The notes beneath the pieces are model-generated. The model was not told the origin of the DNA. It searched no databases and saw nothing but the letters and a program-made list of their open reading frames with translations. Below are positions 7,966 to 17,909 of a stretch of 64,000 nucleotides of DNA, in pieces. The translations under genes were made by a program, and so were the position numbers. The stretch's first letter is position 1. Each line of letters opens with the position of its first letter. Source of the DNA: Microbacteriaceae bacterium (GTDB taxonomy: Bacteria; Actinomycetota; Actinomycetes; Actinomycetales; Microbacteriaceae); NCBI GenBank assembly GCA_019638805.1, contig JAHBTA010000004.1, forward strand, positions 124,001 to 188,000. Reading direction: 5' to 3'.

Positions 7966-9764
7966 GGCTTCACCTCCAGGGACGAGATCACGAATCGGTA
8001 GTGCTCGTTCGAGGCGAGCAGCTCCGAGTGGGTGCCGACGGCCGTAATGCGGCCGTCCTCGAGCAGCGCCACCCGGTCGGCGAGCTGCACGGTGGAGGGC
8101 CGGTGCGCGACTACGAGCGCCGTCGTGGTGGCCAGCACGCGGCGCAGCCCCTCCTCGACACGCGCCTCGGTGTCGACGTCGAGCGCCGAGAGCGGGTCGT
8201 CGAGCACGAGCACCGCGGGGCGCGCGGCGACCGCGCGCGCGAGCGCGAGGCGCTGCCGCTGACCGCCGGAGAGCGAGAGCCCCTCCTCGCCCACGACCGT
8301 GGCGTCGCCCTCGGGCAGAGCGGAGACGAAGTCCGCCTGCGCGATCTCCAGCGCCTCGGCGAGCACGGCATCCGCCTCGTCGCGCCGGTCCTCGCCGGCC
8401 AGCTCGGGGCGACCGAGCAGGACGTTGTCGCGCACCGACGCCGAGAACAGCGTGGCGTCCTCGAAGGCCATGGCGATGTGCCGGCGCAGCTCCTCGCGCG
8501 TGAGGTCGCGGATGTCGACGCCGTCGAGGCGCACCGCACCGCCCGTCACGTCGTACAGGCGCGTCGTGAGAGCGGTGAGCGTGGTCTTGCCCGAGCCGGT
8601 GAGCCCGACGAGCGCCATGGTCTCGCCCGGTTCGAGGTCGAGGTCGATGCCGTCGAGCACATCGGGCACGCTCGCGGGCGAGTCCTGGTACCGGAAGCGC
8701 GCGCCGTCGAAGCTCAGCCGGCCGGTCGGGTGCTCGAGGCGCGACGGCTCGGCGGGATCGGTGATCGGGTTGTCCTCGTCGAGCACCTCGAAGAGCCGGT
8801 CGATCGCGGTGCGCGTGTCGAGGGTCATCGACAGCAGAAAGCCGATCGACTCGACCGGCCAGCGCAGCACGGTCGCGGTGGCGAAGAACGCGAAGAGCTG
8901 TCCGACCGTGAGCTGGTCCGCCGAGGCGAGCCAGACGCCCCCGAGCAGGCACAGCGCGAACGCCACGTCGGGAACCAGCAGCAGCCACAGCCAGATGCCC
9001 GCGATCGCACGCGCCTTCTCCAGCTCGGTGCCGCGCAGCTGCTCGGCCTGCCGGGTGAACTTCTCCAGCGAGTAGCGGCCGCGGCCGAACGCCTTGAGCA
9101 CGCGGATGCCGTGCACGCTCTCCTCGACCGCTGTGGCCAGATCACCCTGCTGGTCCTGCGAGCGCCGCGCCACGACCGAGTAGCGCTTCTCGAAGGCGAA
9201 GCCCGCGATCCACAGCGGGATCGAGCACAGCGCGAACACCAGCCCGAGCATCCAGCTCCAGGCGAAGAGCACCCCGAAGCCGATGAGCACGGTCACCAGG
9301 TTGACAACCAGCAGCACGATCCCGAACGAGAGCCAGCGCCGGATGAGGCTCGTGTCGCTCATCGACCGCGAGAGCAGCTGGCCGCTCGGCCACCGGTCGT
9401 GGAACGCGACCGGCAGATCCTGCAGGCGCGCGTACAGGGTGTTGCGAAGCGCCGCCTCGACGTGCGTGCCCGGCGTCAGCACGAGCCAGCGGCGCGCCGC
9501 GATGAACGCCGCCTCGAGCACCCCCAGCCCGAGGACGGCGAGCGCGGCGGGCCAGATCTGCGAGCCGTCGCGCGAGGCGAGGGGACCGTCCACGAGGACT
9601 TGCAGGACGAGCGGGATCGCGAGCGTGACGAGCGCGGCCAGGAGGGCGGCCAGCATCCCGAGCATGATGTGCGGCAGCGCGGGGCGCGCGAACGGCAGGA
9701 TCCGCAGGATCGTCCGGATCGTTCCGCGCGCGGGCGCGCTTTCGTGGTGCGTGGTGTCAGGCAT
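7962..9764 (-). CDS. ABC exporter half-transporter, subunit with degenerate Walker B
   Basis: 600 residues. The membrane domain (about 25-330) is followed by an ATPase domain with Walker [11 protein letters not shown] (Lys 393), signature [10 protein letters not shown] and Walker [13 protein letters not shown]. Residue 523, the usual catalytic Glu, is Asp. It pairs with the next gene (4-nt overlap) as a heterodimer; this subunit supplies the good signature for the active site and the weak Walker B for the degenerate one. ATG 9764 is chosen because family similarity begins within the next 30 residues and the upstream in-frame stretch is unlike any transporter. Confidence 0.9.
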   Translation of the reverse strand: MPDTTHHESAPARGTIRTILRILPFARPALPHIMLGMLAALLAALVTLAIPLVLQVLVDGPLASRDGSQIWPAALAVLGLGVLEAAFIAARRWLVLTPGTHVEAALRNTLYARLQDLPVAFHDRWPSGQLLSRSMSDTSLIRRWLSFGIVLLVVNLVTVLIGFGVLFAWSWMLGLVFALCSIPLWIAGFAFEKRYSVVARRSQDQQGDLATAVEESVHGIRVLKAFGRGRYSLEKFTRQAEQLRGTELEKARAIAGIWLWLLLVPDVAFALCLLGGVWLASADQLTVGQLFAFFATATVLRWPVESIGFLLSMTLDTRTAIDRLFEVLDEDNPITDPAEPSRLEHPTGRLSFDGARFRYQDSPASVPDVLDGIDLDLEPGETMALVGLTGSGKTTLTALTTRLYDVTGGAVRLDGVDIRDLTREELRRHIAMAFEDATLFSASVRDNVLLGRPELAGEDRRDEADAVLAEALEIAQADFVSALPEGDATVVGEEGLSLSGGQRQRLALARAVAARPAVLVLDDPLSALDVDTEARVEEGLRRVLATTTALVVAHRPSTVQLADRVALLEDGRITAVGTHSELLASNEHYRFVISSLEVKP

Positions 9765-9844
9765 GGGCTTCTCGGTGCGGTTCGGACGCGCGGGCGCGTC
9801 CGAATGAAAGGGGATGCGGTGGCCGGCCGGCATCGGATGCTGAA

Positions 9845-9878
9845 GCTGCCCAGCGACTCCGGGTCGTCCCCGGGCAGC
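9845..9878 (-). terminator. Possible terminator after ddaH
   Basis: GCTGCCC (9845-9851) and GGGCAGC (9872-9878) form a 7-bp stem around a GC-rich, self-complementary loop. It lies about 60 bp after the ddaH stop on the minus strand. There is no clear T-tract, so the call is tentative. Confidence 0.35.
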
Positions 9879-9936
9879 CTTCCAGGCTAGACCCGCGTCG
9901 GTCGTGCGGGCAAGCACCGAGCAGAATCGGTGAGCG

Positions 9937-10704
9937 TCAGCGCAGGCGCACAGACAGGCAGGTCACGCAACCTTCGAGTTTCTCGAACTCGCTCACGTCG
10001 ACCGTCACGACCCGGTAGCCCAGGCTCTCGACGAGCTCGGCCGACCGCGGGACCGACGCCGCCATGAGCACGGTGTCGGGCGCGAGCACGACGACCGCGG
10101 CGCCGTGCTCGGGCACGGGCAGGAAGCGCGGGAAGATGCCCGGCTCGTCGACGTCGTCCGGGTGGCCGATGACCGTGCCGTCGGGCAGCGCGGTGACCGC
10201 CGACTTGAGGTGCAGCACCTTCGTGACCGGCACGCCCACGACCGTGAAACCGCGCGGGGTCAGCAGTTCGCGCAGCTGGCGGATGCCCTCCGCGTTGGTG
10301 CGGCCGCCCCTGCCCACGTAGACCGTGTCGCCGACCTTGAGCACGTCCCCGCCGTCGAGGGTCCCCGGCAGGTCGATGCGGGTGTGCTCGACGCCGAGCG
10401 TGTGCAGGGTCTCGGCCACGGCATCCGTCTCGCCGCGGCGGGACTCGGCGCCCGGACTCGTGATGACCGCGAGGCGCCCGGCGGGCGAGTCGAACACGAC
10501 GACCGCGTCCTCGACGAAGACCTGGTCGGGCAGATCGTCATCGCCCGGCACGCGCACGGGCTCGAAGCCCCAGGTCGCGAGCGTGTCGCAGTAGGAGTCC
10601 CACTGGCTCTGCGCGAGCCCGATGTCGACCTCGACGCGCTCGAGGTGGGTCAACTGCCCCTCGGCGAGCCGGAGGGACGTGGGACGGACGAGCGCGGTGC
10701 TCAA
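9937..10704 (-). CDS. ddaH: Dimethylarginine dimethylaminohydrolase (DDAH)
   Basis: 255 residues of the DDAH/arginine-deiminase superfamily, which hydrolyses N-omega-methylated arginines to citrulline and methylamines. Visible family features are the N-terminal LRPxS-like segment, [24 protein letters not shown] and the C-terminal EGCVTCLSV, where Cys 249 corresponds to the catalytic Cys. The start is TTG 10702-10704, overlapping the purH stop (TTGA), so translation is probably coupled to purH. A direct metabolic link between purH and DDAH is not obvious. Specificity (methylarginine or a related guanidino substrate) is inferred from family only. Confidence 0.85.
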   Translation of the reverse strand: MSTALVRPTSLRLAEGQLTHLERVEVDIGLAQSQWDSYCDTLATWGFEPVRVPGDDDLPDQVFVEDAVVVFDSPAGRLAVITSPGAESRRGETDAVAETLHTLGVEHTRIDLPGTLDGGDVLKVGDTVYVGRGGRTNAEGIRQLRELLTPRGFTVVGVPVTKVLHLKSAVTALPDGTVIGHPDDVDEPGIFPRFLPVPEHGAAVVVLAPDTVLMAASVPRSAELVESLGYRVVTVDVSEFEKLEGCVTCLSVRLR

Positions 10705-12263
10705 TGGAAGAAGTGCCTTTCCCCGGTGAGGTACATCGTGACACCCGCGGCGGTCGCGGCGGCGATGACCTCATCGTCGCGGATCGAGCCGCCCGGCTGC
10801 ACGATGGCGCGCACACCCGCGTCGATGAGCAGCTGCGCGCCGTCGGCGAACGGGAAGAACGCGTCGGATGCCGCCACGCTCCCCCGGGCACGGTCACCGG
10901 CCCGCTCGATCGCCAGCCGGCACGAGTCGACCCGGTTGACCTGGCCCATGCCGACCCCGACGGACGCGCCGTCGCGGGCCAACAGGATGCCATTGGACTT
11001 GACCGAGCGGCACGCGCGCCAGGCGAACTCGAGATCCGCCAGCGTGGCGGCGTCCGCCGGCTCCCCCGCGGCGAGCGTCCACCCGGCGGCGGGCGCGAAG
11101 CTCGCGTCCACGGTCTGGATGAGCAGCCCGCCCGAGACCTGCCGCAGCTCGGTCCCGCCGCGCGCGAAGTCGTCGGGCAGCCGCAGCAGGCGCAGGTTCT
11201 TCTTGGCCTGCAGGATCTCGAGCGCGTCGTCGGCGAAGCCGGGCGCCACGACCACCTCGGTGAAGATCGGCGCGATCGATTCGGCCGCCTCGCGCGTGAT
11301 CGGGCGGTTCGCGGCGATGACCCCGCCGTAGGCCGAAACCGGGTCGCAGGCGTGCGCGGCCGCGTGCGCGGCGGCCACGGTGCCGGCGGTCGCGATCCCG
11401 CACGGGTTGGCGTGCTTGATGATCGCGACGGCGGGAGTCTCGTGGTCGTAGGCGGCGCGCAGTGCGGCGTCGGCATCCACGTAGTTGTTGTAGGACATCT
11501 CCTTGCCGCCCAGCTGCTCGGCCTGCGCGATGCCGCCGCCCCGGCCGCTGCTGTACAGGGCCGCGCGCTGGTGGGAGTTCTCTCCGTAACGCAGCACGGT
11601 GCTGCGCAACCAGGTCGCGCCGACCCAGCCGGGGAAGCCCGAGCCCTCGTCGTCGGGGGCGATCGCGCTGCCCAGCCAGGACGCGACGGCGACGTCGTAT
11701 ACGGCGGTGTGCCGGAATGCCGCGAGCGCGAGCGCGCGCCGCTGCGAGATGGTCGTGCCGCCCGCCTCGAGCGCCGCGATGAGCTCGCCGTACTGCGCGG
11801 GCGAGGTGACGACGGCGACGTTGGCGTGGTTCTTGGCGGCGCCGCGCACCATCGAGGGCCCGCCGATGTCGATCTGCTCGATGACCTCGTCGGGCGCGGC
11901 CCCCGAGGCCACGGTCTGCTCGAACGGGTAGAGGTTGGACACCACGAGCTGGAACGCCGCGATGCCGAGCTCGCCGAGCTGGCGCTCGTGCTCGGGCAGG
12001 CGCACATCCGCCAGCAGGCCCGCGTGCACGGCGGGGTGGAGGGTCTTGACCCGGCCGTCGAGCGACTCGGGGAAGCCGGTCAGCTCCGAGACCTCGGTGA
12101 CCGCGTGCCCGGCCTCGGCGATGAGCTTCGCGGTCGACCCGGTCGAGACCAGCTCGACCCCGTGGGCGGCGAGCGCGGCCGCGAGCTCGGGCAGCCCGGT
12201 CTTGTCGTACACCGAGACCAGGGCGCGGCGGATCGGGATGCGGTCGGGGTTCGAGGCGGTCAT
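10701..12263 (-). CDS. purH: Bifunctional AICAR formyltransferase/IMP cyclohydrolase
   Basis: Carries out the last two steps of purine synthesis, AICAR to FAICAR to IMP. At 520 residues it has the normal length. The N-terminal IMP cyclohydrolase (MGS-like) domain opens with [16 protein letters not shown] and contains [15 protein letters not shown]. The C-terminal formyltransferase domain contains [10 protein letters not shown] and the [10 protein letters not shown] segment. ATG 12261-12263 overlaps the purN stop (ATGA); purN-purH-ddaH form one transcript. The purN-purH order next to a DUF6350 gene is conserved in many actinobacteria. Confidence 0.95.
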   Translation of the reverse strand: MTASNPDRIPIRRALVSVYDKTGLPELAAALAAHGVELVSTGSTAKLIAEAGHAVTEVSELTGFPESLDGRVKTLHPAVHAGLLADVRLPEHERQLGELGIAAFQLVVSNLYPFEQTVASGAAPDEVIEQIDIGGPSMVRGAAKNHANVAVVTSPAQYGELIAALEAGGTTISQRRALALAAFRHTAVYDVAVASWLGSAIAPDDEGSGFPGWVGATWLRSTVLRYGENSHQRAALYSSGRGGGIAQAEQLGGKEMSYNNYVDADAALRAAYDHETPAVAIIKHANPCGIATAGTVAAAHAAAHACDPVSAYGGVIAANRPITREAAESIAPIFTEVVVAPGFADDALEILQAKKNLRLLRLPDDFARGGTELRQVSGGLLIQTVDASFAPAAGWTLAAGEPADAATLADLEFAWRACRSVKSNGILLARDGASVGVGMGQVNRVDSCRLAIERAGDRARGSVAASDAFFPFADGAQLLIDAGVRAIVQPGGSIRDDEVIAAATAAGVTMYLTGERHFFH

Positions 12264-12847
12264 GTCAGCTCCTCCAGGGCGATCTCTCCGGTGGCGATCC
12301 CGCGCACCGCGCCGATGAGCAGTTCGCGCTCGACCGTCTTGATCCGCTCGTGCAGGTGCACCTCGGTGTCGCCGGGTTCGATGGGCACACGGCGCTGCAC
12401 GACGACCGGTCCGGTGTCGACGCCCTCGTCGACCACGATGACGCTCGCCCCGGTCTGCGTCGCCCCGGCCGTGAGCGCGTCGCGCACGGCGTGAGCGCCG
12501 GGGAACTCCGGCAGGTAGGCCGGGTGGGTGTTGATCATCCGTGCGGGGAACGCCCGCACGACCCCCGGTGGCAGCACGCGCATGAGCCCGGAGAGCACGA
12601 CGAGCCCGGCGCCCCACTGGCGCAGCTGGGCGGTCAGCTCCTCGCCCCACTCCTCACGCGTCGCGAACGCCTGATACGGCACGACGAAGCTCGGGATGCC
12701 GTGGTGCTCCGCGTGCGCGAGCCCGTCGGCGTCGCGGTCGGCCCCCACCGCCACGACCCGCGCCGGATAGTCCGCGTCCTCGCAGGCCTCCAGCAGGGCG
12801 CGAAGGTTGGAGCCGCCCCCGGAGATGAGGACGACGACCCGCAGCAC
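12260..12847 (-). CDS. purN: Phosphoribosylglycinamide formyltransferase
   Basis: Transfers a formyl group from 10-formyl-THF to GAR in purine synthesis. 195 residues. Motifs: [15 protein letters not shown] at the N-terminus, the formyl-transfer block [18 protein letters not shown] (catalytic Asn and His) and [11 protein letters not shown]. The start GTG 12845-12847 lies 6 nt after a -10-like TAGGCT (12859-12854, minus strand), so the operon probably begins with a leaderless mRNA here. It overlaps purH by 4 nt. Confidence 0.95.
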   Translation of the reverse strand: MLRVVVLISGGGSNLRALLEACEDADYPARVVAVGADRDADGLAHAEHHGIPSFVVPYQAFATREEWGEELTAQLRQWGAGLVVLSGLMRVLPPGVVRAFPARMINTHPAYLPEFPGAHAVRDALTAGATQTGASVIVVDEGVDTGPVVVQRRVPIEPGDTEVHLHERIKTVERELLIGAVRGIATGEIALEELT

Positions 12848-12877
12848 GCGCCCAGCCTACCGGCGCCGACCCGGGCC

Positions 12878-14089
12878 CTACTTCCGCCGGCGCAGCGCCC
12901 CGCCGGACGCCAGCCCGAGCGCGATGGCGGGCACGAGTTCGGCGAGCGCCGCGAACCCGACCGCCCACGGCGACGGCCCGACATCCACCAGCCGCCCCGG
13001 CCCGGCGCTGCCCGCGGAGGCCCAGGCCAGCGCGCCCAGCAGCACGGCTCCCGCCGCGCCCCCGGCCACGGCCGTGAGCAGCAGGCCACCCGGCCGCACC
13101 GCCCCCAGCGCCCGCTCTATGGCCGGGCGGACGGCCGCCCCGGCCAGGAAACCCGCGACCACGGGGACAAGCAGCCCGGCGAACCCGAACGCGAGATCGC
13201 CCGTCGGCACGGCCCCGAAGATGGGCAGTGCGGGCACCGGCCCGAGCGCCGTGCCCAGGGGCGAGACGTGCGACCCGGTGCCGATCGCGAACCCGGGCCC
13301 GGTGAGCCACGACGCGCCCCAGGCCACCAGGTTCGGCAACAGGGCGAGCTGCAGCGCCGTCACCGCGACCCCGCCCACGAGCTCGGTGTGCAGCGCCTCG
13401 TAGAGGCGGATGATCTCCGCGTACCCCAGCACGAGGCGCGCCACCACGATCACCGCGGCGATCGCCACCACGAGGGATGCGGCGGCCGCCCCCGCGCGCA
13501 GGCCCGCCCCGAGCGCGACCCGGGTGTCGATCGCGACCCCGGCCCACGCGCTCGCCAACCGGCCGTGCCGGGAGCCGGGCTCCGCGCGGGAGTGGCGCAG
13601 CATCCCGAGCCCGATGCCGGCCGCGAGCACGAGAGCGGGCAGCAGCGCGCCCTGCCAGATCGAGGGGCGAGCCATCGGGTGCACCGCGGTCAGCGTGAGC
13701 CCCAGCGAGGCCAGCCCCGCGACCCCGATCGCCGTGAGCCCTCCGAGCCGCGCGTGCCCCGCCTCGGCGATCCGGCGGCCAGCGCGCGCGCCCAGCAGCA
13801 CGGTCAGCAGTGCGAACCCGAGCAGCGCGATCGTCACGACCACCGGGGCGTCCGCTCCCTCGAGACCCAGGGCGGATGCCGTGGCGGCATCCAGCGTGAA
13901 CGTCACGTCCACCCCGTGCCCCAGCAGCCATACGTCGACGGCGCCGCGCCAGAAGATGAGCCAGTCCGGGGCGAACCCGAACTGCGCCGCCCAGATCGCG
14001 GTCATCGGCACGAGCGGGATGGCCACGCCGATCGCGACCACGAGCAGCGCCTCGAGGGCCGCGAAGAGCACGGTGAGCCGCCTGGTCAT
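12878..14089 (-). CDS. DUF6350 family integral membrane protein
   Basis: 403 residues with about nine to ten hydrophobic segments and no catalytic motif. It belongs to the DUF6350 family found in actinobacteria between sucCD and purN-purH, the neighbourhood seen here. The function is unknown. ATG 14087-14089 is chosen over an upstream in-frame ATG because a -10-like TAGGGT (14102-14097) ends 7 nt before it, predicting leaderless expression. The purN start lies 30 bp beyond its stop, with purN having its own promoter signature. Confidence 0.75.
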   Translation of the reverse strand: MTRRLTVLFAALEALLVVAIGVAIPLVPMTAIWAAQFGFAPDWLIFWRGAVDVWLLGHGVDVTFTLDAATASALGLEGADAPVVVTIALLGFALLTVLLGARAGRRIAEAGHARLGGLTAIGVAGLASLGLTLTAVHPMARPSIWQGALLPALVLAAGIGLGMLRHSRAEPGSRHGRLASAWAGVAIDTRVALGAGLRAGAAAASLVVAIAAVIVVARLVLGYAEIIRLYEALHTELVGGVAVTALQLALLPNLVAWGASWLTGPGFAIGTGSHVSPLGTALGPVPALPIFGAVPTGDLAFGFAGLLVPVVAGFLAGAAVRPAIERALGAVRPGGLLLTAVAGGAAGAVLLGALAWASAGSAGPGRLVDVGPSPWAVGFAALAELVPAIALGLASGGALRRRK

Positions 14090-14138
14090 CGCTGCGACCC
14101 TACCCGCGGCTCGGCGCACGACCCGGCAGAATCGCCCC

Positions 14139-14756
14139 ATGGCCTCCGTCTATGAGCGCGTCCTCGGGGCACGCTTCGGCGAACTCGACCCGGGGCTGCG
14201 CGCCTACTTCGGCGAGATCCCGGACGGATCCGTCGGACGGGGCTCGGGCGTGTACGAGGTGGCCGGTTCCCGGCACCGGTTCCTCGTGCCGGTGCTCGCG
14301 TGGTTCGCGCGCCGGGAAGTGCTGTTCCCGGAGTACGGGCGCGGCATCCCGTTCACGGTCGAGAACCGACCGACGGGCGACCGCCTGCGGGCCAGGCGCA
14401 CGTTCGCGTTCCCGCGCGCGGAGCGCATCATGACCGACGAGATGGCGGTCGTCGACGGGGTTCTGCACGATCGGCTGGGACGGCGCAGCGGGCTCGAGGT
14501 CGAGCTCGCGCTCGACGTGACGGACGGCGCGCTGCGCATGCGATCGGGTCGCCAATGGCTGCACCTGGGTCCGCTGCGGATGCGCCTGCCCGCGATCGTG
14601 ACCGTCGAGCTCTCCGAGTCCGCCGAGGCGACCGGGCAGCGCGTCGACGTGCGGATGACCGCGCCCGTGCTGGGCGAGGTCTTCCGCTACGCCGGCGTCT
14701 TCCGCTACTTCGTGACGGCTAGCAGTTCGGGTCGGCCGTCGGAACCACGTCCTTGA
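14139..14756 (+). CDS. DUF4166 domain protein
   Basis: 205 residues matching the DUF4166 pattern: N-terminal SVYERVLGARFGELDPGLRAYF, then the central EYGRGIPFTVENRP and a C-terminal GEVFRYAGVFRYF strand pair. Relatives occur as single proteins or as the tail of NAD-dependent epimerase-like proteins; no reaction is established. A -10-like CAGAAT (14127-14132) ends 6 nt before the ATG. Its last 38 bases overlap the converging lipoprotein gene. Confidence 0.7.
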   Translation: MASVYERVLGARFGELDPGLRAYFGEIPDGSVGRGSGVYEVAGSRHRFLVPVLAWFARREVLFPEYGRGIPFTVENRPTGDRLRARRTFAFPRAERIMTDEMAVVDGVLHDRLGRRSGLEVELALDVTDGALRMRSGRQWLHLGPLRMRLPAIVTVELSESAEATGQRVDVRMTAPVLGEVFRYAGVFRYFVTASSSGRPSEPRP

Positions 14757-16257
14757 CGAAGTAGTCGTCCACCAGGTCGTCGATGCAGCTCACCCCGTTG
14801 CCGTAGACCGTGTGCCCCTCGCCGTTGTAGGTGATGAGCACCCCGCTGTCGAGCTCGTCGGCCAGCCGCACCGACTGCGCGTAGGGCGTCGCCGGGTCGT
14901 TGGTCGTGCCGATGACCAGGATGGGCGGAGCCCCGGCCGCGTCGAACTCGGTCGGGAAGTCGGGGCGCGGATACGGCCACTGCGAGCACGCCTCCTCGAG
15001 GAGCGCGTAGTCGTCGAGAGCGAGAATGCCGCCGATGTACGGGCCCTTCTCGTCCATGATCGACAGGCCCTCGATGAGGTCGACGTCGTCCGTTCCGATC
15101 GTGCCCTCCGCGCAGGTCACCGCGAAGTACACGTCCAGCGAACGGTCGGAGTAGGTACCGCCCTGACGACCGTTGTAGGAGTCGGCGAGCAGGAACGCGA
15201 ACTCCGCGTCGCCGTCCAGCAGGTCGGCGAACATCTGCGTCAGGTACGGCCAGTTGCCCTCGTTGTACAGCGCGAGCGCGACACCGGTGCCGACCGTCGC
15301 CGAGTCCAGCACGCGGCCGTCGGAGCTGGTCAGACCCTTGCCGTCGACGCTCAGCGCGAGCGCGTGCGCCTCGGCCAGGGCGTTGCCGACCGGACCGTGG
15401 AACGGGCAGCCCCCGCTGTCGAGGCAGTTCTGCATGTACGCCTTGAAGGCGCTGTCGAAGCCGGCCATCTGGGTGGCCAGCTCGTCGAACGTGCCGAACG
15501 GGGGCTCCACGGCGCCGTCGAGCACCATGCGACCCACCTTGTCGGGGAACAGCTCGGCGTAGATCGTGCCGATGTAAGTGCCGAACGAGTAGCCCAGGTA
15601 GTTGAGCTTCTCATCGCCCAGCACCGCGCGGATCATGTCCATGTCGTGCGCGACGCTCACCGTGTCGATGTGGGCGAGGAGCGGTCCGGTGTTCTGCGCG
15701 CAGGCATCCACCCACGCCTTCTGGCGCTTCGCGAGTTCGGCCGCCCAGCCCTCCGACCCGTACGGGTCGTCGTAGGTGCCATAGAGCATCTCGTCGCGGT
15801 CGTCATCGTCGGTGAAGCACACGATGGGCGTCGAGCGGCCCACCCCGCGCGGGTCGAACCCGATGATGTCGTAGTTCGCATACACGCCGGAGGAGCCCGT
15901 GAAGCCCTGCGCGAAGTCGAAGCCCGACCCGCCGGGTCCGCCCGGGTTGATGAGCAGCGAGCCCATCGCCTGACCCGTCGCCTTGTGCCGCGAGATCGCC
16001 AGGGAAATGCGCTCGCCGCCCGGATCGCTCCAGTCGACCGGCGCGATGAGGGTCGTGCAGTCGTAGCCGCCCCCGCATCCGGTCCAGGTGACGTCCTGCT
16101 TGTAGTACGGCTCCAGCGACGAGTCCACCGGCTCGTCGGTGTGGGTCGTGACGGTGCTCGCGCCCCCGCCCAGGGTGGTCAGCAGCGAGCATCCGGAGAG
16201 CACGAGGGCGACCGCCGACAGGGCGGCCACCACGGCGGCGGGACGGACTCGGTTCAT
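14719..16257 (-). CDS. TAP-like alpha/beta hydrolase lipoprotein, copy B
   Basis: 512 residues of the tripeptidyl-aminopeptidase-like alpha/beta hydrolase family (SlpD/E type). The N-terminus has a lipobox (LVLSGC), so it is a secreted, lipid-anchored protein. The oxyanion region INPGGPGGSG, nucleophile elbow GYSFGT (catalytic Ser) and the C-terminal TAP domain (VIGTTNDPATPY, then GEGHTVYG with the probable catalytic His) are all present. It lies 11 bp after a close paralog (16269-17798), an evident tandem duplication. The likely role is release of short peptides from the N-termini of extracellular substrates. Confidence 0.87.
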   Translation of the reverse strand: MNRVRPAAVVAALSAVALVLSGCSLLTTLGGGASTVTTHTDEPVDSSLEPYYKQDVTWTGCGGGYDCTTLIAPVDWSDPGGERISLAISRHKATGQAMGSLLINPGGPGGSGFDFAQGFTGSSGVYANYDIIGFDPRGVGRSTPIVCFTDDDDRDEMLYGTYDDPYGSEGWAAELAKRQKAWVDACAQNTGPLLAHIDTVSVAHDMDMIRAVLGDEKLNYLGYSFGTYIGTIYAELFPDKVGRMVLDGAVEPPFGTFDELATQMAGFDSAFKAYMQNCLDSGGCPFHGPVGNALAEAHALALSVDGKGLTSSDGRVLDSATVGTGVALALYNEGNWPYLTQMFADLLDGDAEFAFLLADSYNGRQGGTYSDRSLDVYFAVTCAEGTIGTDDVDLIEGLSIMDEKGPYIGGILALDDYALLEEACSQWPYPRPDFPTEFDAAGAPPILVIGTTNDPATPYAQSVRLADELDSGVLITYNGEGHTVYGNGVSCIDDLVDDYFVKDVVPTADPNC

Positions 16258-16268
16258 GCGTGCTCCCC

Positions 16269-17798
16269 TCAGCACTTGGGATCCTCGGCGGGCACGGTGC
16301 CCTCGATGAAGTAGGCGTCGACCGCGTCATCGACGCAGGTCACGCCCTGCGCGTAGATGGTGTGCCCCTCGCCCTCGTAGCTGATGAGCACGCCGCTCTC
16401 CAGCTGCTTCGACAGCGACACCGCATTCGCGTAGGGAGTCGCGGGGTCGTTGGTCGTGCCGATGACGATGATGGGCGCCGCCCCGGCGGCGTCGAACTCG
16501 GTGGGCAGCTCGGCGACCGGGTAGGGCCAGTTCGAGCACAGCGCGTCGAGCACGAAGGTGTCGTCGTAGCCGAAGAAGTCGCCGATCGTCGGCGCCTTCG
16601 CCTGCAGCACGGCCACCCCGCCCAGGGTGTCGACCGAGTCGGTGCCCAGGTCGCCCTCCGCGCAGGTCACGGCCGCGTACACGTCGCTGGAGTTGTCCGC
16701 GTAGCTGCCGTCGGAGTTGCGACCGTTGTAGCCGTCCGCGTTCGCGAAGCTCGACTCGGGGTCGTGCGCGTAGAGGTCGTTGAACATCTGCGTCAGGTCC
16801 GGCCAGTACGAGTCGGAGTACAGGTTGTAGGCGAGACCGGTGCCGACCGTGGCGGAGTCGAGCACGCGCCCGTCGCTGGCCACCAGGTGCTGCGCGTCGA
16901 CGCCCTCGAGCAACTGGCGCACCTGCTGCATGCCGGCGTCCGTGCCCCCGCTGAACGGGCAGTTGGAGTCGTTCGCCTGGCAGTCGTCCATGTAGGCCCT
17001 CAGCGCGCTCTCGAAACCGGCCATCTGCGTGGCGAGGGCGTCCAGGTCGCTCACCGTGGGATCCACGGCGCCGTCCAGCACCATCCGCCCGACCTTGTCG
17101 GGGAACAGCTCGGCGTAGACCGTGCCCAGGTAGGTGCCGTAGGAGTAGCCCAGGTAGTTGATCTTCTCGTCGCCCAGAACCGCGCGGATGACATCCATGT
17201 CGCGCGCGACGCTCCCGGCGTCGATGTGGGCCAGAAGCGGTCCGGTGTTCTCGGCGCAGGCGGCCGCGTAGTCCTTCTCGCGCTGGGTCAGGTCCTCGAC
17301 CCAGCCCTCGGTGCCGTAGCCCTCGTCGTAGGTGCCGTACAGGTACTCGTCCCGGTCGCCGGAGTCGGTGTAGCAGGTCACCGGGTTGGAGTGGTTGACC
17401 CCGCGGGGGTCGAACCCGATGAGATCGAAGTTCGCGAGCACGTCGGGCGTGACGAGGTACTCGGCATAGTCGCGCACGTAGTCATAGCCCGACCCGCCCG
17501 GTCCGCCCGGGTTCATGAGCAGCGAGCCGAGCGAGCTCTCGGTCGCCTTGTGGCGCATGACGGCGATCTCGATGGTCGCCCCGTCGGGGTCGGACCAGTC
17601 CAGCGGGACCTCGACGGTCGTCGAGTCGAGGAGGTCGCCCTCGTTGTTCCAGCTGAGGGTCTGGGTGTAGAACCGGTCGGCGCCCGCGGGCGGCGAGTCG
17701 GTGTCACCGTCCGTGCCGGGCAGCAGAGAGCAGCCGGTGAGCGCGAGGGCGGCGGCCGCGAGGGATGCGGTGGCGGCGAAGGCGCGACGAGCAGGCAT
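16269..17798 (-). CDS. TAP-like alpha/beta hydrolase lipoprotein, copy A
   Basis: 509 residues, clearly paralogous to the downstream gene over its whole length. It has a lipoprotein signal (LALTGC), MNPGGPGGSG, the nucleophile motif GYSYGT and the C-terminal TAP domain with VIGTTNDPATPY and GEGHTIYA. It is probably an extracellular exo-peptidase for short peptides. A -10-like TAGGCT at 17848-17843 lies about 45 bp upstream and could drive both copies. The pair sits between DUF6350/DUF4166 and sucD. Confidence 0.87.
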   Translation of the reverse strand: MPARRAFAATASLAAAALALTGCSLLPGTDGDTDSPPAGADRFYTQTLSWNNEGDLLDSTTVEVPLDWSDPDGATIEIAVMRHKATESSLGSLLMNPGGPGGSGYDYVRDYAEYLVTPDVLANFDLIGFDPRGVNHSNPVTCYTDSGDRDEYLYGTYDEGYGTEGWVEDLTQREKDYAAACAENTGPLLAHIDAGSVARDMDVIRAVLGDEKINYLGYSYGTYLGTVYAELFPDKVGRMVLDGAVDPTVSDLDALATQMAGFESALRAYMDDCQANDSNCPFSGGTDAGMQQVRQLLEGVDAQHLVASDGRVLDSATVGTGLAYNLYSDSYWPDLTQMFNDLYAHDPESSFANADGYNGRNSDGSYADNSSDVYAAVTCAEGDLGTDSVDTLGGVAVLQAKAPTIGDFFGYDDTFVLDALCSNWPYPVAELPTEFDAAGAAPIIVIGTTNDPATPYANAVSLSKQLESGVLISYEGEGHTIYAQGVTCVDDAVDAYFIEGTVPAEDPKC

Positions 17799-17909
17799 GG
17801 TGGTCCCCGATCTGCGATGCGCCCCGGATGTGGTGCGCGATGTCAGCCTAGGGCCGGGTGGCGCCGCGCCCGAGTATCGATTCGGTCGCGTTCGCCGTGG
17901 TTGCTCGCG

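Noticed and set aside
12350-14155. Long plus-strand open frame opposite purN and DUF6350
   Set aside because: The translation is low-complexity Arg/His/Gln/Pro-rich, an antisense shadow of genes with clear motifs on the minus strand.
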